A stretch of DNA of 64,000 nt from Raphanus sativus (GCF_000801105.2 NC_079512.1:2976263-3040262), one strand, 5' to 3'. Counted from the first letter of the stretch, positions 31,013 through 43,649 are shown. A program made the numbers and translations. Notes: generated by a model from the letters alone, not told the origin.

Positions 31013-31560
31013 TAGGTGCAGCTTGTGAGGAGGGGAAAGATGCTGCTTCTGCTATGATAACTATGTTATCTCTCATAAAGAAGGCAAAAAGCGTAATGCT
31101 TCTTAGTACTCATGCCTCTGTTTGTTTGATCTTTATGTACCTATTAATTATAGGTGCGGCTTGTGAGGAGGGAAAAGATGCTGCTTCTGCTGATGATGAA
31201 CGTATTATCTCAGATAACAAATGTAAAAGGTGTGAAGGGAAACCTGCTTCTACTGATGATGAATGTGGTATGTTAGACAACAAAATGTAAAAATTGGTTA
31301 TGCTTCTTAATACTCTTGCCTCTGTTTGTCTGTGTATATTATTAGATTTTTCGTTTTGATCTATGGTTGTTCTATCCGCTCTTTCAAAAAGCGGCAAAGA
31401 TATTCTTTCCCAAAAGCTGATCTCATTGGAAAGCCAATTCCCCCATATCTGCAGAAGCACTCCGCAGCAGTAAACATCAACGATGGATTTGAAACCAGTG
31501 GGCGAACTCAAGAGAGATCTGCTTGGGGATTAGAAGTAGTGTATGCGGTTTCTGCAACCT
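31013..31560 (+). pseudogene. Inverted, degenerate copy of the unrecognised gene, with a duplicated exon
   Basis: Two tandem blocks start after an identical acceptor (ATTAATTATAG) at 31016 and 31153 and both encode GAACEEGKDAASA; the second runs on into an acidic stretch (ADDERIISDN). At 31385-31500 the text matches the minus-strand gene at 28819-28960 (SGKDILSQKL versus TGKEIFYQKL; YLQKHSAAVNINDGF versus YLRKRPDPINVNDGF). Those two blocks lie in different frames here, so this copy carries a frameshift. Function unknown. Confidence 0.45.
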
Positions 31561-31808
31561 TTCAAAGATATCTAGAAAAAAAAAGAGTAAACCTAAACCA
31601 TGATCAAATTAAGACAAGTTAAGAAAAAAATAATTAATCTTTTCTCTTAGATATATAAATCAAATTAAGCTAATATCTCATACATATATAAATCAACTAA
31701 AATAATGCATTCCTTTTAGATATAGTTTTTCCCTTAAAGCAAAAACATATAGTAAGATGCAATGTAGTAGTCTAAATCACTTATTTTATTTCCAAATATT
31801 GTACATTT

Positions 31809-31970
31809 TCATTTTTTTCTGTGGAATATTTCTTCAACCGTTGATTCAACCACATGAACATCCTCAGCAGGAGGTTCAAGCACACTAGCATCATTATCTT
31901 GAACTGGATCATCAGCATCTTTAACCTCAAGTAAATTCTCAACAACAGCTTCAACCACAACATCAGGTGA
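31809..31970 (-). pseudogene. Acidic exon fragment of the same unrecognised family
   Basis: On the minus strand one frame reads VVVEAVVENLLEVKDADD, then LEPPAEDVHVVESTVEEIF, and stops at TGA (31811-31809). It resembles the VVVEHPPPEENLVEYHAVF segment of the gene near 29060-29100. It has no neighbouring exon that I can join, and looks like a leftover piece. Confidence 0.35.
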
Positions 31971-31989
31971 TCAATGAATGTTAACAATG

Positions 31990-32785
31990 CAAGAGTAACC
32001 TTGATTTAAACAAACTGTTAAATATATTATAAAATCATAAAATTAACTTCAATCTTAGAAAAAGTGAAAAAATGTTTTTTCCCATATTAAAAATCATTAA
32101 TTTAAATTTTGAAGTTAAAACATCAATAACATTAGCATAATTTCAAAATTTGATGATGAAATATTTATATAATTGAATATATGATCTATAATCTATTGTC
32201 ATGTATCCAATATACACTACATTTTCTTTTCCCAAAAATCAAGACAAATAAACAGAGTGGAAAATGAAAGGAAATATTATAGACAAAAAGTCGGATTCGT
32301 CGAAAGATAATTAAAATTTAATTCCTAAACTGTCATTCACTAATTGCATCCCTATTTAAAGATACTTCACCAAAGATTTATGGTTCTAAAGAATTAGGAT
32401 TTCAATCGTAATCTGGAAGATTTATTCCAATTTCTTTTTTGCGAATGTTGCAAATTTTCGTTCTCCGATGGTAATTTATTCCTAAATTTATGTTTTTTAC
32501 TAGTAATGGAAGGTTTCTTTTTCCAAAACTTACGTTCTTTAAGGTTATTTCGATTTTATTCCATGTTCATAACTAAAAACAAAACTGTTCGACTCGGTAT
32601 GGTTTATTCAACATTGACTTGGTTTGGTATTTGTATTTGACAAGTCAGGGAACTTAGGAAAAGGTAACGTAAGAGGCCCATTACTATTGATCTATCAGAA
32701 AACTATACGGCCCAAGCATTATTTTTTCATGGAATGTTCCAAGCTTCTTGAGGAACATCGGCGTGAATAGTGAACACTGAACTGT
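31990..32785. other. AT-rich intergenic DNA, no gene seen
   Basis: No open frame, element border or repeat structure is evident. The right end holds the first copy of the Mutator-like target duplication (32786-32795). Confidence 0.5.
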
Positions 32786-32795
32786 GTGATAGAAC

Positions 32796-34046
32796 GGGAA
32801 AAGTGCCTATTTCAACATGAACTTTATGCGTCGTGCCTATTCCTTCACGAACTTTGTAACAGTGCGTATTCCACATTGAACTAAACAAATTTTTTAAAAT
32901 ACTATATGAACTTTATGCGTCGTGTCTATTCCTTCACGAACTTTATAGTAGTGCGTATTTCACATTGAACTAAACAAAAATAAAAAAATACTGCATAGAT
33001 TCTCAAAATAGTGCTTATTTCAATATTGAGCGTTAAATGTGTTAGTCATCCGTTAATTTATCAAAACAACGTCATTTTGAATAAATTTTGTGAAATTAAA
33101 AATCAAAATAAAATATAGACTCTTAAAATTGTGCTTATATATATTGACTGTCAAATGTAATAGTCATCCTTTAATTTACCAAAAACCTCTCAAAATTGTA
33201 CTTATATATTGACTGTCAAAGGTGTTAGTCATGTTTTAATTTATCAAAAGATTTTATTTTGGATAAATTCTATGAAATTATCCGTCAATTTGTAATTTTT
33301 TTATTTTTTATAAAATCTATCAAAAATGATGTTATTTTGATAAATTAACGTATGACTAACACTTTTGATTTCTTAAACAGAAAAATACTAACACTTTAGA
33401 CGGTTAATGTACATATATATATATAACTACACCTTTGATTTGCTGACAAAAAAAAGACGAACACCTTTGACACTCAAAATCGTGATTATATATACACCGT
33501 CAAAGATGTTAGTCTTTCTTTGTCAGTAAGTGAAAGGTGTTAGTCAAGTCATACATTAATTTATTAAAACAACGTTATTTTGGATAATTTTTTTGTAAAA
33601 TGAAAAAATTAAAAAATGACGGACAATTTCATAGAATTTATCCAAAATAGTCTTTTGATAAAATCAATGATGACTATTACTTTTGACAGTCAATATATAT
33701 AAGCACAATTTTGAGAGTGTATTTTATTTTTAATTTTTAATTTTTAATTTCACAAATTTATACAAAATGACGTTGTTTTGATACATTAACGGATAACTAA
33801 CACATTTAACACTCAATATTGAAATAATCACGATTTTGAGAGTCTATGTAGTATTTTTTGATTTTGGTTTTGTTCAATGTGAAATACGCACTACTATAAA
33901 GTTCGTGAAGGAATAGACACGATGCATAAAGTTCATATAGTATTTTAAAAAATTTGTTTAGTTCAGTGTGGAATACGCACTACTACAAAGTTCGTGAAGG
34001 AATAGGCACGACGCGTAAAGTTCATATTGAAATAAATACTTTTTCC
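32796..34046. mobile_element. Foldback Mutator-like element (1,251 bp)
   Basis: The element is flanked by the 10-bp duplication GTGATAGAAC (32786-32795 and 34047-34056). The whole element is one large inverted repeat with its centre near 33420. Each arm starts with GG(G/A)AAAAGT and carries two tandem copies of a block of about 90 bp with TATTCCTTCACGAACTTT. No coding frame is present. Long arms and a 9-11 bp duplication fit a non-autonomous MULE. Confidence 0.88.
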
Positions 34047-34067
34047 GTGATAGAACCCAGACTAGTT

Positions 34068-35083
34068 CCACTGTCCTAGTGCAGCTGAAGCTTGGCGTTC
34101 TTCTGGCCTTCAATTTCCTCCTTCTGGCTTCTCTACTAACTCTGTCTTTCTCAATATCCACTTCCTTATTGCTAGTACGAAAAGACAAAGTGGTATTCAG
34201 AAGAGGAGCGTCGCCTTCCCCTGGCTCTTATGGAATATCTGGAAAGCAAGAAATGAGTTGGTCTTTGAGAACTCTAGATCTTCTCCCTCTGACGTTGCCA
34301 CTAAATCTGTTGAAGATGCAATGGTCTGGCTCTCAGTGAACGTTGTTGACTCTGATAACTCCTTGTTAAGGTCTGAAATTAATACTTCCTCTACAGCTTG
34401 GACAAGGCCTCAGCCATCGCTCATCAAATGTAATGTCGGAATGGCTTGGAGCAATACAAGTGGTCATAGTGGAGCTAGTTGGATCACTAGAAACTCTCAT
34501 GGACTGGCACTACATCACAGTCGTCGCGCTTACCCCACTACCTTGACGAAAAGAGAGGCTGATCTTCAGTCACTCTTCTGGGCTGTCGAGTGTATGTGGA
34601 ATATGCGCCAAAGGAATGTCATCTTCGAAACCTCCTCCCTTGAGGTTCGGGAAGCTATTCTCAGGCCTGACCTCTTTCCTGAGCTCGATCTCTATCGCCA
34701 GAACATCTTCTGCCTTCTTAATCTCATTGGTTCTTGGTCTCTGGAACATGTTTCTGAGCCACGGAACCTTGTTGCTCAATTGATTGCAGACAGTGTTATC
34801 CTAGGCTCCCGTTCTCAGTCTTATATCTCTGTTGGCGGTCCTGCTTGGCTTCGTCATTCTCTTGATCAGGAACGGAGAGTCTCTGCCTAACCTCTTGGTT
34901 TCTAGGTTGATCTCAAGCTCCATGGCCTAGCGTTTTTCTTTTTCTTTTGCCGTCTCAGGCACGGTACCTACTGGTATCGATTTTTTTTATGTTGCTTTCC
35001 TTTACCTTCTTGCTTTATTTTGTCCTGTACTTGACCCTAAGGGTCCCCCTTTTTCTTTCTTGAAACTCAGTGTTAAAAAAAAA
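34068..35083 (+). mobile_element. 5'-truncated LINE insertion
   Basis: The insertion is flanked by the 16-bp duplication AGAACCCAGACTAGTT (34052-34067 and 35084-35099), with a poly(A) tail just before the right copy. Only the 3' part of ORF2 (end of zf-RVT, RNase H) and the 3' UTR are present. The left duplication overlaps the right target duplication of the Mutator-like element, so the two insertions are side by side. Confidence 0.9.
34190..34890 (+). pseudogene. LINE ORF2 C-terminal fragment with RNase H domain
   Basis: The frame reads PWLLWNIWKARNELVFEN (end of a zf-RVT region), then a reverse-transcriptase-like RNase H region (KCNVGMAW, SGASWITRNSHG, KREADLQSLFWAVECM, LVAQLIADSV), and stops at 34890. 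Catalytic positions look altered: the usual first NxDG motif reads CNVGMA. The upstream two thirds of ORF2 are missing through 5' truncation. Confidence 0.8.
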
Positions 35084-35506
35084 AGAACCCAGACTAGTTG
35101 TGAGGTCCAATACGACAAGTTAGCTGTAATAATTCTAGCCATAGATTCTCATGCGTGGATAATAATTCCCTGCTTTGGTGCCCACAGCATCTAACTTAAT
35201 CCTGACCGCACATCCCTCTATTTAAATATCTGTCTTTTTTCTTTATATTTGGAAGCATTAGTGGGTTGGTTACTATTACTATAGTGTAGAGACAATCCAG
35301 AAAACACATTATAATTTCAAGAATCTTAATAATGTAACGGACTAGTGGTTGGTAGGAATAATTAATTAGGATTTTAATTATAAATAATGATATATCTTTG
35401 TGGAAAAAGAAGACACATAAGCCAAGAAGGACACATGTGACGCGTAGGGAATCTAAACGATGTCCGACACTGCCCATTTCTTTTCAGATGCACCCACCTG
35501 TTTATT

Positions 35507-36412
35507 TTTTCACAAAACTTGGGTTCACAAACTTTCAAATTCACCACCTCTCTAATAACCAAATCAAAATGTCAACTAGATTAATGATTAAAAATATTAA
35601 ATATTTTTTTTCAAAAATCAAAATAATTAAAAAAAATAAATAGTGTCAATTTTAATAACGCTAATATCACTATCTAATCCATAAACTCAAACTCTATACC
35701 ATAAATCCAAATTCTAAACCATAAATTCTAAATTATAAACTCAAACTCTATACCCTAAACCCAAATTATATACCCTAACCCAAACCATAAATTATAAACC
35801 CAAAAACCTGAACTCTAAACCCAAACCTATACCCTCAACCCAAATCTTAGACTCTAAACCCAAAACGTAAATACAAAATCCAAAACCTATACCCTAAATA
35901 TTTGGATTAATATTGATGTTGTTCTTTTGAAATTTAAGGTTAAGAATTAAATTTTGAATTTAGAGTTCATGGTTTGAGTTATTGTCTAGGGTTTGGGTTT
36001 AAGGTCTACGGTTTGGGTTTAAGGTTTATGGTTTGGTTTTAGAGTATAGGATTTGAGTTTAGGGTATATGGTTTGAGTTTAGGGTATAATTTTGGGTTTA
36101 AAGTTTAGATTTCTTGGTTTATGATTTATGGTTTGGGTTTAGAGTTTAAGATTTAGGTTTAGGGTATAGAGTTTGGGTTTAAGGTATAGAGTTTGGGTTT
36201 ATAATTTAAAATTTAGATTTTAGAATTTGGATTTAAGGTATATAATTTGAATTTAGGGATTATATATTGACATTAGCATTATTAAATATGATATTATTTA
36301 TTTTTTTAATTATTTTATCATTAGTGTAGTTGACACTTTGATTGGTTATTAGAAAGGTGGTGAATTTGAAAGTTCACCATAGGGGGTGAATCTAAGTCTT
36401 GTCATCCTACTT
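35507..36412. mobile_element. Foldback MITE rich in AAACCC/GGGTTT motifs
   Basis: The arms TTCACAAACTTTCAAATTCA... (from about 35518) and ...TTGAAAGTTCACCATAGGGG (to about 36395) are inverted copies over more than 100 bp. The interior is a long imperfect hairpin of degenerate TAAACCCTAAA-type sequence. CTGTTTATT occurs on both sides (35498-35506 and 36413-36421) and may be a 9-bp target duplication, but the outermost ends do not pair well. The family is probably Mutator-like. Confidence 0.6.
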
Positions 36413-36424
36413 CTGTTTATTCTT

Positions 36425-37114
36425 GAGTTATTCTTGGGTTCACCCCTAGAGTGAACTTGGAGGTTCACCCAACCAATAAGAATCACTCATTTCACAATTG
36501 ATATCTTTTAAATAAGGAAACAAAATATTGTTAAGTTATATTATATTTTAAAATAAATAAAATAAAAACAAATAAAAATAATAGTAGTTATGAAAAATGA
36601 TTTAAAAAAATATATTTTAACATTTTCAAAAAATAAAATAAACCCTAAATCATAAACCCTAAACCCTTGAGTATACCCTAAACCCTTGGGTATATGCTAA
36701 ACCCTTGGATAATCTTAAACTCTAAACCCTAAACTCTAGTATATGCAAAAGAAATTTAGATATTTTAACGCCCTCATCGAAATACTAAACCCTAAATCAT
36801 AAACTCTAAACCCTAAACCTTTGGATAAACCCTAAACTCTTTTTAGGATTAAGGATTTGGTATTTTTAAGATTTAGTGTTTAATGTTTTTAATTTAAATT
36901 TTAGAGTTTAGGTTTAGTGTTTTGATGAAGGATTTAAAATATTTTTAATCTTTTTTGCATATATTATTATTTTTGACATTTTTATTTTAAAAACATAATA
37001 TAACTTGATAATATTTTGTTTCCTTATTTAAAAGATATCAATTGTGAAATGAGTGATTCTTATTGGTTGGGTGAACCTCTAGGTTCATTCTAGGGGTGAA
37101 CCCAGGAATAATTC
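36425..37114. mobile_element. Mutator-like foldback MITE (690 bp)
   Basis: The element is flanked by the 9-bp duplication TTTATTCTT (36416-36424 and 37115-37123). Inverted ends of over 100 bp begin GAGTTATTCTTGGGTTCAC (left) and GAATTATTCCTGGGTTCAC (right, read inward). The centre contains CCCTAAA-rich sequence. No coding frame is present. Confidence 0.87.
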
Positions 37115-37123
37115 TTTATTCTT

Positions 37124-38985
37124 TTCCTTTTTTTTCTTCAATATTTTCATATTTTCTTCCATAACGAATCTAAACTACTATAATAACAACTCTCTATCGA
37201 TCTCTCCTCCCAAGAACTTGACGTGTCTTCTCCTTACACTGCTTCGAGTTAATTAGGGTTCTTCTTCATCTCTTTCTTCTCATATAGCCTCATCAAAGTT
37301 TTTTAATCTAAGTTTCTTTCTTTCTTTTACTTGGTCTATTGAGTTAAGATGGTTGAATATATGTATGGATGTTTGTGTTGTAGTATATAAATTATGTACA
37401 AGATCGAATTTCTTTATCCAAGCTTTCATTAAACATATATCGTTTTCTTTTTTACTTGGTCATATTGAGTGATTTTCTAATGCAATCTTCCGCTTATTTT
37501 TGTGGCTTAAACATATGATTATGTTTACATATAACAGAAAATTTCTATAGCTTAGATCATATGAGTTAAGATATCTTGAGCCTACATAGTTTCTCAGATC
37601 TGATGCATATCATAAATGGATCTTGATTTGACAAGCATCTTTGTGTTCTGTTAGATCTTGGCCTTCCAATATGACTTTCACTAGAACAAAAGACAGAAGT
37701 AGAGCTCCTTAAAGTTCAAACGAGAGTTTAGCTGGGTAAAGAAAAGCTGCTAAGCTATGGATCCCATAAGCCCTAATCCTTATTCAGTCAGAGAAATGGA
37801 TTTGGTTATATGGCTTGCATATCTCAGGAGCTTTAACTTGCCCTTTAATGGCTTTTACTCTTCTTTGGATTGAAGGGAGCTCTACATCTTCTTTCAATTT
37901 ATCTAGATTTATTTCTCTACAGTAATGAATGAATTTAGTGTTGATTTTGAGTTTTCTGTATTGACAAGTATCCCTCCGAAGGGTCCATGTAAATTTTGCA
38001 GATGCAGTTGTTTTATGGTGATTGTTTTGATTTTTGAGAGATGTGTAAGTAATTAGCATTTATGAAAATGCTTCAGTATATGCGAAGATCCATATTTATT
38101 TGTAATTTTCTAAATGTTCTGGTTCTTTATTATTAAATGCAATGCCTTTGAAAATGCTTCAATTCTTTTCTATGATTATATTTTTCTTGGTCAATATCAG
38201 TGTTCAAACTATTGCGATCTGCATAAACTCTTCCCATATCAATCAAAAATAAACTAATTAAGAAAAGTAAAAGCATTGAAGGCTAGATAATTTTAGAAAT
38301 TGAATAATTGTAACTTGAGGAATGTTCACTGAATAGTGGCTCTTTAAGCGATAAAACTAGTTAAAGACAACAGGCTAAAATACTCCAGAGTAAAAAATTA
38401 TACTAATTCAAGTGTTGTTAAGGGTTAATTTGAATAAAAATAAAATACTACAGTGCATATATGTACGATCACTTGTTTCCGAGAGAATATTTAGCAGTTT
38501 TTTTATTATTGCTCAAAAGGGTAATGACTAAGCAGTAACTTTCTGTCGTCTGCTTATTCCTCCATCCGTGTAGTTATGGTTAACCTCACCAAAACAAATG
38601 ACCATGATAACTTTTCAAATGTACGATGCAAGCGGCAACGGCACAATTTATCATATTTTGCTTGGTCATACCTAAAATCTGACATCAAGTCCTTTCCGTC
38701 CCACTGGGCAACGTGAAACACTAAATACACTTCGTAATCTTTTGTGTATTGCGGATAACACCTAATGCCAAAAATCGAATACTTTGTTTTTATATATCAA
38801 AAATAAACTATCAAAACCAAAAACAAAAAGATGCATTTGTTACTAGTCTGGTTCATAAAGATAGAATTTTGGTGTTTCTATAATTTTCTATTAAATTTCA
38901 AAGTAGTTAATTAAATTTATTGAATAACTACTGAGTTAACTTTTTGAAAATTAATAATCACAAAAATAATGCATTATGATATATA
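37124..38985. other. Intergenic stretch, no gene recognised
   Basis: A C/T-rich, UTR-like segment at 37190-37330 and a 91-codon minus-strand frame at 37784-38059 are present. The frame has no recognisable motif and no linked exons, so I do not call it a gene. The rest is AT-rich. Confidence 0.4.
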
Positions 38986-39218
38986 TTCTCTCTGTTTTCA
39001 TTATAATTCGTTTTAAAATTGTGCACATATATTAAAAAAATATTTAATATTTTATATTCCTTAAATAAAAATATTATCAGTTTTCATCTAAACACAATTT
39101 GGCCAATAAAAATAGACTGTATAATACAAATAATCATATAATAAAATTAGAAATGCCATCTAATTTGAAACAAAAAAATTTACTCTACAATGTTTATAAC
39201 ACGAAAAAACGGAGGGAA
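38986..39218. mobile_element. Stowaway-like MITE (probable)
   Basis: Ends TTCTCTCTGTTTT and (read inward from the right) TTCCCTCCGTTTTTT are flanked by TA on both sides, as in Tc1/mariner-derived Stowaway MITEs. A second similar terminus (AACAGAGGGAATA) near 39267 makes the right border uncertain. Confidence 0.5.
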
Positions 39219-40207
39219 TATTTAATTTTTTTAATGTGTTAACTTATGAAAATATTATATTTTTAGAACAGAGGGAATACTTAAAGTAAGTACCAAAAGG
39301 ATAAAAATTCTTGTATAAACATATTTTGTGTTTATTAAGTGAAACAGAAAAATATCATTGTCTTTTTTTTGAACGATAAATATCATTGTAATTTACTTAT
39401 TTTGTATTTAAGTTTGTAAAGAGACATGGACCGAGCCCTTGTCTAGTGAAATATTTATTTAACGCAAGTTTAAAACCCGTACCCATCCAAAGGCCCACAT
39501 TAGAGGCCATTAGTACCATCCTGCTTGCTTTCCTCAGACAGTCAAACTCTCACCACCAGTCACCATATAAATATTTACCTTTAGTTGGAAGCCCCATTCT
39601 CCCGGACAAAGAGGGGGAAGCAAGAAGCTAATCTAAGCATCGACAATGGTGGAAGGTCTGGTATTGAAGGGCACGATACGATGCTTCCTCACACTGACAT
39701 GATCACATACATCGCAACACTGATCGATAACACTGTCATCTTCGTCTTAGCTTCCCTCGACAAAATACAAATTAATAGGCTCACCAAGGACAAGAAATCC
39801 TATGGAAACTCACCAAGACAGGTCAACTGGTCTTTCTAATTATGCTATTTGGACAAAAGAAACTTACATTATAGTTTCGTCCAATTTGAATGAGGTTTCT
39901 ACCGAGTCACGCTGATATTATTTGGAAGTTGTGGATCTATCCGATATACATCACAATCTTGCTGTGATAAACTGTAAACATATATACATTAATCCACTCA
40001 TATGCATCTCTAGTCGCATAGTACAAGTCTTTCACCAATGAAGACTCTTTTTCTGGTAGACCAAATTCTTTAGACTCTTCTAAATCCTTCAAGGTGGCCG
40101 TAGTGATAATAAATGCATTTCCATTTAGTGAAAGTGACTCTTTCAAGAGCTAATAAATATTTACGATGATTTTAATGAGCTTGAAAATGATTCTGTTTAT
40201 AAATAAA
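39219..40207. other. Small open frames of unknown meaning
   Basis: A plus-strand TATA-like ATATAAATA (39566) precedes a GC-richer stretch (39590-39830) with overlapping frames of 61 and 84 codons. A 69-codon minus-strand frame lies at 39937-40146. None shows a family motif, a splice chain or a convincing start. I describe but do not call genes here. Confidence 0.35.
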
Positions 40208-41158
40208 TCAGATGGCCGGTCCGCACCCTGTACGGACATTGTACAGATTCAAATTATGAATTAAACAATACAAAGTTTTAGAAGTAATGGATTTTATATC
40301 ATAAGACAACTGTTTTTAGGATAAAGCATCAGGCACATGAAAAAAATAGATAACAATTAAGTATCATGCCTACGGAATACTCTGAAAAACTTGTTTGTAG
40401 ACAACATTCAATGTTTTTGTCTCCGGCTTCCTTTATTTACCAGTTATTAGGATTTTTAATCCAGATCTCGATTTAACTCTTGAAAGTGCAACGTAGAGCT
40501 GACCATGAGAGAACACTGGCCTAGGCAGAAATATTATTAATATCTAATCAAATGTTTTATGTATTATTAAAACTAAATTTGTTCTTCATATGTTTTATGT
40601 ATTATTCATATAAATATGTATTATTTCAAATACAATTCATATGTTTAATGTATTATTAAAACTAATTTTTTTCTTCATTCAATCGTTGTGGTACAAAACT
40701 ATAAACCTTTTAGACATTACTTAATTCAATCTACTTTGATGTTTAAATTATTTTCATATACTTTGAAATATGAAATAAATAAATCACGCATGTGAAGGCA
40801 TCGATATGATTTATATAATGCATGTATAGCTATTATTATTAGTGCATAAGTGGATCGTAATTATATTTCACTCTCGTTGTATCTTTGTATCTTACTCATT
40901 TAGGTTTCTCCACATATAAGTCTCTCTCCCTCTCTCTCATCATAAACCTTTTAATTTTTTGAAAAAGATAAAAATGTAATTACGATCATATCGTGCGTGC
41001 GGACATTCATATGATTCATATATTACCCGTCTAGCTATTAGTATAAATATATAAGTAGATTATAATCCAAACACTCAATCTCTATGTATCATTATGTCTA
41101 ATTCATATACTACATGTTATGTTATTATTATAAGTGCATATAAGTTGATCGTAGTTAT

Positions 41159-41163
41159 CTCTC

Positions 41164-41233
<70 letters not shown>
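41159..41233. repeat. (CT)n microsatellite
   Basis: A nearly perfect CT run of about 75 bp with one A interruption near 41169. Confidence 0.97.
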
Positions 41234-41236
<3 letters not shown>

Positions 41237-41681
41237 GTAAACCTTTTTTTTTAAATATAAAAATGTAAACATTTTTTTAATTACCGATTATTTTTTAACT
41301 ACCACAATTTTGATTTATATGGGTTCCTAGTTTAATATTTTACCATGAATTTTTCTTGGGTGAATTACCAACTAATCATAGTTTGCCAATTAATGTACAG
41401 CTTTTTTTAAAGATAATAAATAAAATAATAATAATTTGTGTTAAGTTTTTAAAATAAATGAAAAATATTAGTAGCTGCCAAAAGATGAATTTTTTAACAA
41501 TTTTGAAACTGTCACAAAAGAGTAAATCATAAACACTAAACAATATACCCTAAACCCTTGGACAAAGATTAAACCCTTGGGTAAAAATTCAAACACTAAA
41601 CCCTAAATTTTTGGATATACCCTAAACCCTTGGATAAATCATAAACACTAAAGTGTAAATCCTTTGGTATACCCAAAACGC

Positions 41682-41685
<4 letters not shown>

Positions 41686-41755
<70 letters not shown>
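41686..41755. repeat. (TC)n microsatellite
   Basis: A perfect TC run of 70 bp. It directly follows a stretch with degenerate ACCCTAAACCC motifs (41520-41685). Confidence 0.97.
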
Positions 41756-41760
<5 letters not shown>

Positions 41761-42590
41761 AGTGTTACTTTCCTATTTGTAATTTGTTAATTTTTTTATT
41801 AATAACTTACCTTATTTTCATTGCGTATTACTTATGCAACTTGGTATCTTATTTATTGCTTTGTTTAAATAATTTACCCTTAGTTAATTTCGTTTTAATA
41901 ACTTACCTTATATTAAATACGGATTACTTTGGTAAATTGATATCATATTTACTGCATACCAATTTATGATAATATAATAGGTATCTTAATGTTCTAAGAT
42001 CACCTTTCCTAGAAAACAAACAGATGAATGTTGTAACATACACTGAATTCAGTGTTTGAATTTCGCATCAGAGACTCAAGTCACTCAACGCGAGTATACT
42101 ATTGATAACACGTTTCAAAACTTAAACAACGTCAATGAACATTCGTTCAAATGCATGATTGATTCAATCTCCTCCAAAAATAAACTCTCAATTTGATCTT
42201 CTGATAAACTCAAGTCTGAAAGAACAGGTAAAAAATTATATTTACCCAATCACAATTTCTAATGACGTTTTCTTTTTATAAAAACATGAGCTAACTTGGT
42301 TTATCCGTTCTTTTTCTTTGGTTGCATAATATATCTTGTGATAGTTTTTCCCAAGTAGCATTTCAAACGTTTTCTGAATTTGTGATACTATGTATTAGCA
42401 ATAGGACACAAAACAACTTGCGGAGATCCTTTGCTGATGCCCAATAACATGCTTCTTTAATAGTTTCAATATTTTCTTCATCATCGTCCTTCCGGATAAC
42501 ATAAGAAGTTATCTTTTTCTAAAAAACGTCATTAGATTAAGCTTTGAAGAAAATAAGCAACTTAAAATGTAGACCATAAGAAAATGTAAG

Positions 42591-42617
42591 ATATATATAT
42601 ATATATATATATATATA
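42591..42617. repeat. (AT)n microsatellite
   Basis: A perfect AT run of 27 bp. Confidence 0.95.
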
Positions 42618-43345
42618 ACAGTGTTGATATGATTGCACGACAAGTTAGTATCAAATAATTATTCATACAATTTATTACATTCTTTTTATTGCTATATAGA
42701 TGTTCTGAATTTAATGCGTTAACATAAATCATTCTTAGTTATTAACAATCAATCTTGTGAACTAAATATGACGAATATATGTTACGTGATGTTGTAATCA
42801 TCATTAATTGGTAATCATTAATGTGATAAATATGAACATATTTTTCATTCAAAGCAAATTATGACAACTAAATAATAAACAAGTAAAAATATAATTGTTA
42901 AATGATGATAATAATAATTATAAAAATGACCTTATTATTTATTGAGATCTGAAAACAAAAAATAATCCAATAAAAAAATATAACTTAAAAAACAATAACG
43001 AATACATTGACTAAATAATAACATGTCATTAGAACGAAAATTAGATAATTTCATCTCTCCCAACAGATAATTACTAAAACATGGGCGTTATTACAATGCA
43101 ATTGTTTTAAAAATTGTCATGAGCACAAGAAAAGAAAAGACTAAATGTGTTTTTTCTTTGAAATAAATAATAATGAATAACGCGGATATTGACAAAAACC
43201 ATTGTAACATAAGTAAGTTTTAATAATCAAAAAAAATCTCAAGCTAGATATGATAAGACAAATCCATTTTATTATAGTAAGAATGCGGAAGTAAGACAAA
43301 GCCATAACATTAATAGGAAATAAATCTTTTTAAAAATCTTCGAGA

Positions 43346-43452
43346 TCACTCCCCCTTGATTTTCTTGTGGGAATGTCTCTTGTTGAGAGAGTGTTGATCC
43401 TCAAAGCTACTGTCATGATCTTCTTGGCTTTTTCTTTTAGACAAGAGAGTTT
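43346..43452 (-). pseudogene. Possible RPA1-like terminal exon of the Helitron
   Basis: After a good acceptor (TTTTTCAG) one minus-strand frame reads TLLSKRKSQEDHD, then FEDQHSLNKRHSHKKIKGE and TGA. Basic tails of this form end the RPA1-like proteins carried by plant Helitrons. Only the tail is present, so the call is tentative. Confidence 0.4.
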
Positions 43453-43649
43453 CTGAAAAATCCAGAACCAAAGAAAATATCACCTGAAGACTGTAACATG
43501 AGGACCTGCAAAAGAAAGAGTTCATCTTATTAGTATTCTATTGTAACTATAAAATGTAAGCAATTATAAAGTGTAATACATGTTTAAGAGGCAAAGCAGG
43601 AATATTAATTTTTCATAATAAACATTTAAATTGAATAAAGAAAGTAAAT

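Larger units (their letters stand above)
40380..42540 (-). pseudogene. Helitron Rep/helicase remnants
   Basis: On the minus strand 42540-42290 reads DDEENIETIKEACYWAS, AKDLRKLFCVLLL and ATWEKLSQDILCNQRK; this is followed across an apparent intron by LSLSEDQIESLFLEEIE (42230-42130). Near the 3' end, 40535-40390 reads LPRPVFSHGQLYVALSRVKS then GLKILITGK, the conserved PIF1-type helicase motif VI region of Helitrons. In-frame stops are present and most of the Rep and helicase domains are deleted. In a live element this protein nicks and unwinds DNA for rolling-circle transposition. Confidence 0.82.

Noticed and set aside
36640..36850. CCCTAAA-like motifs as an interstitial telomere
   Set aside because: The unit is irregular and degenerate and lies inside a foldback MITE with a 9-bp target duplication.
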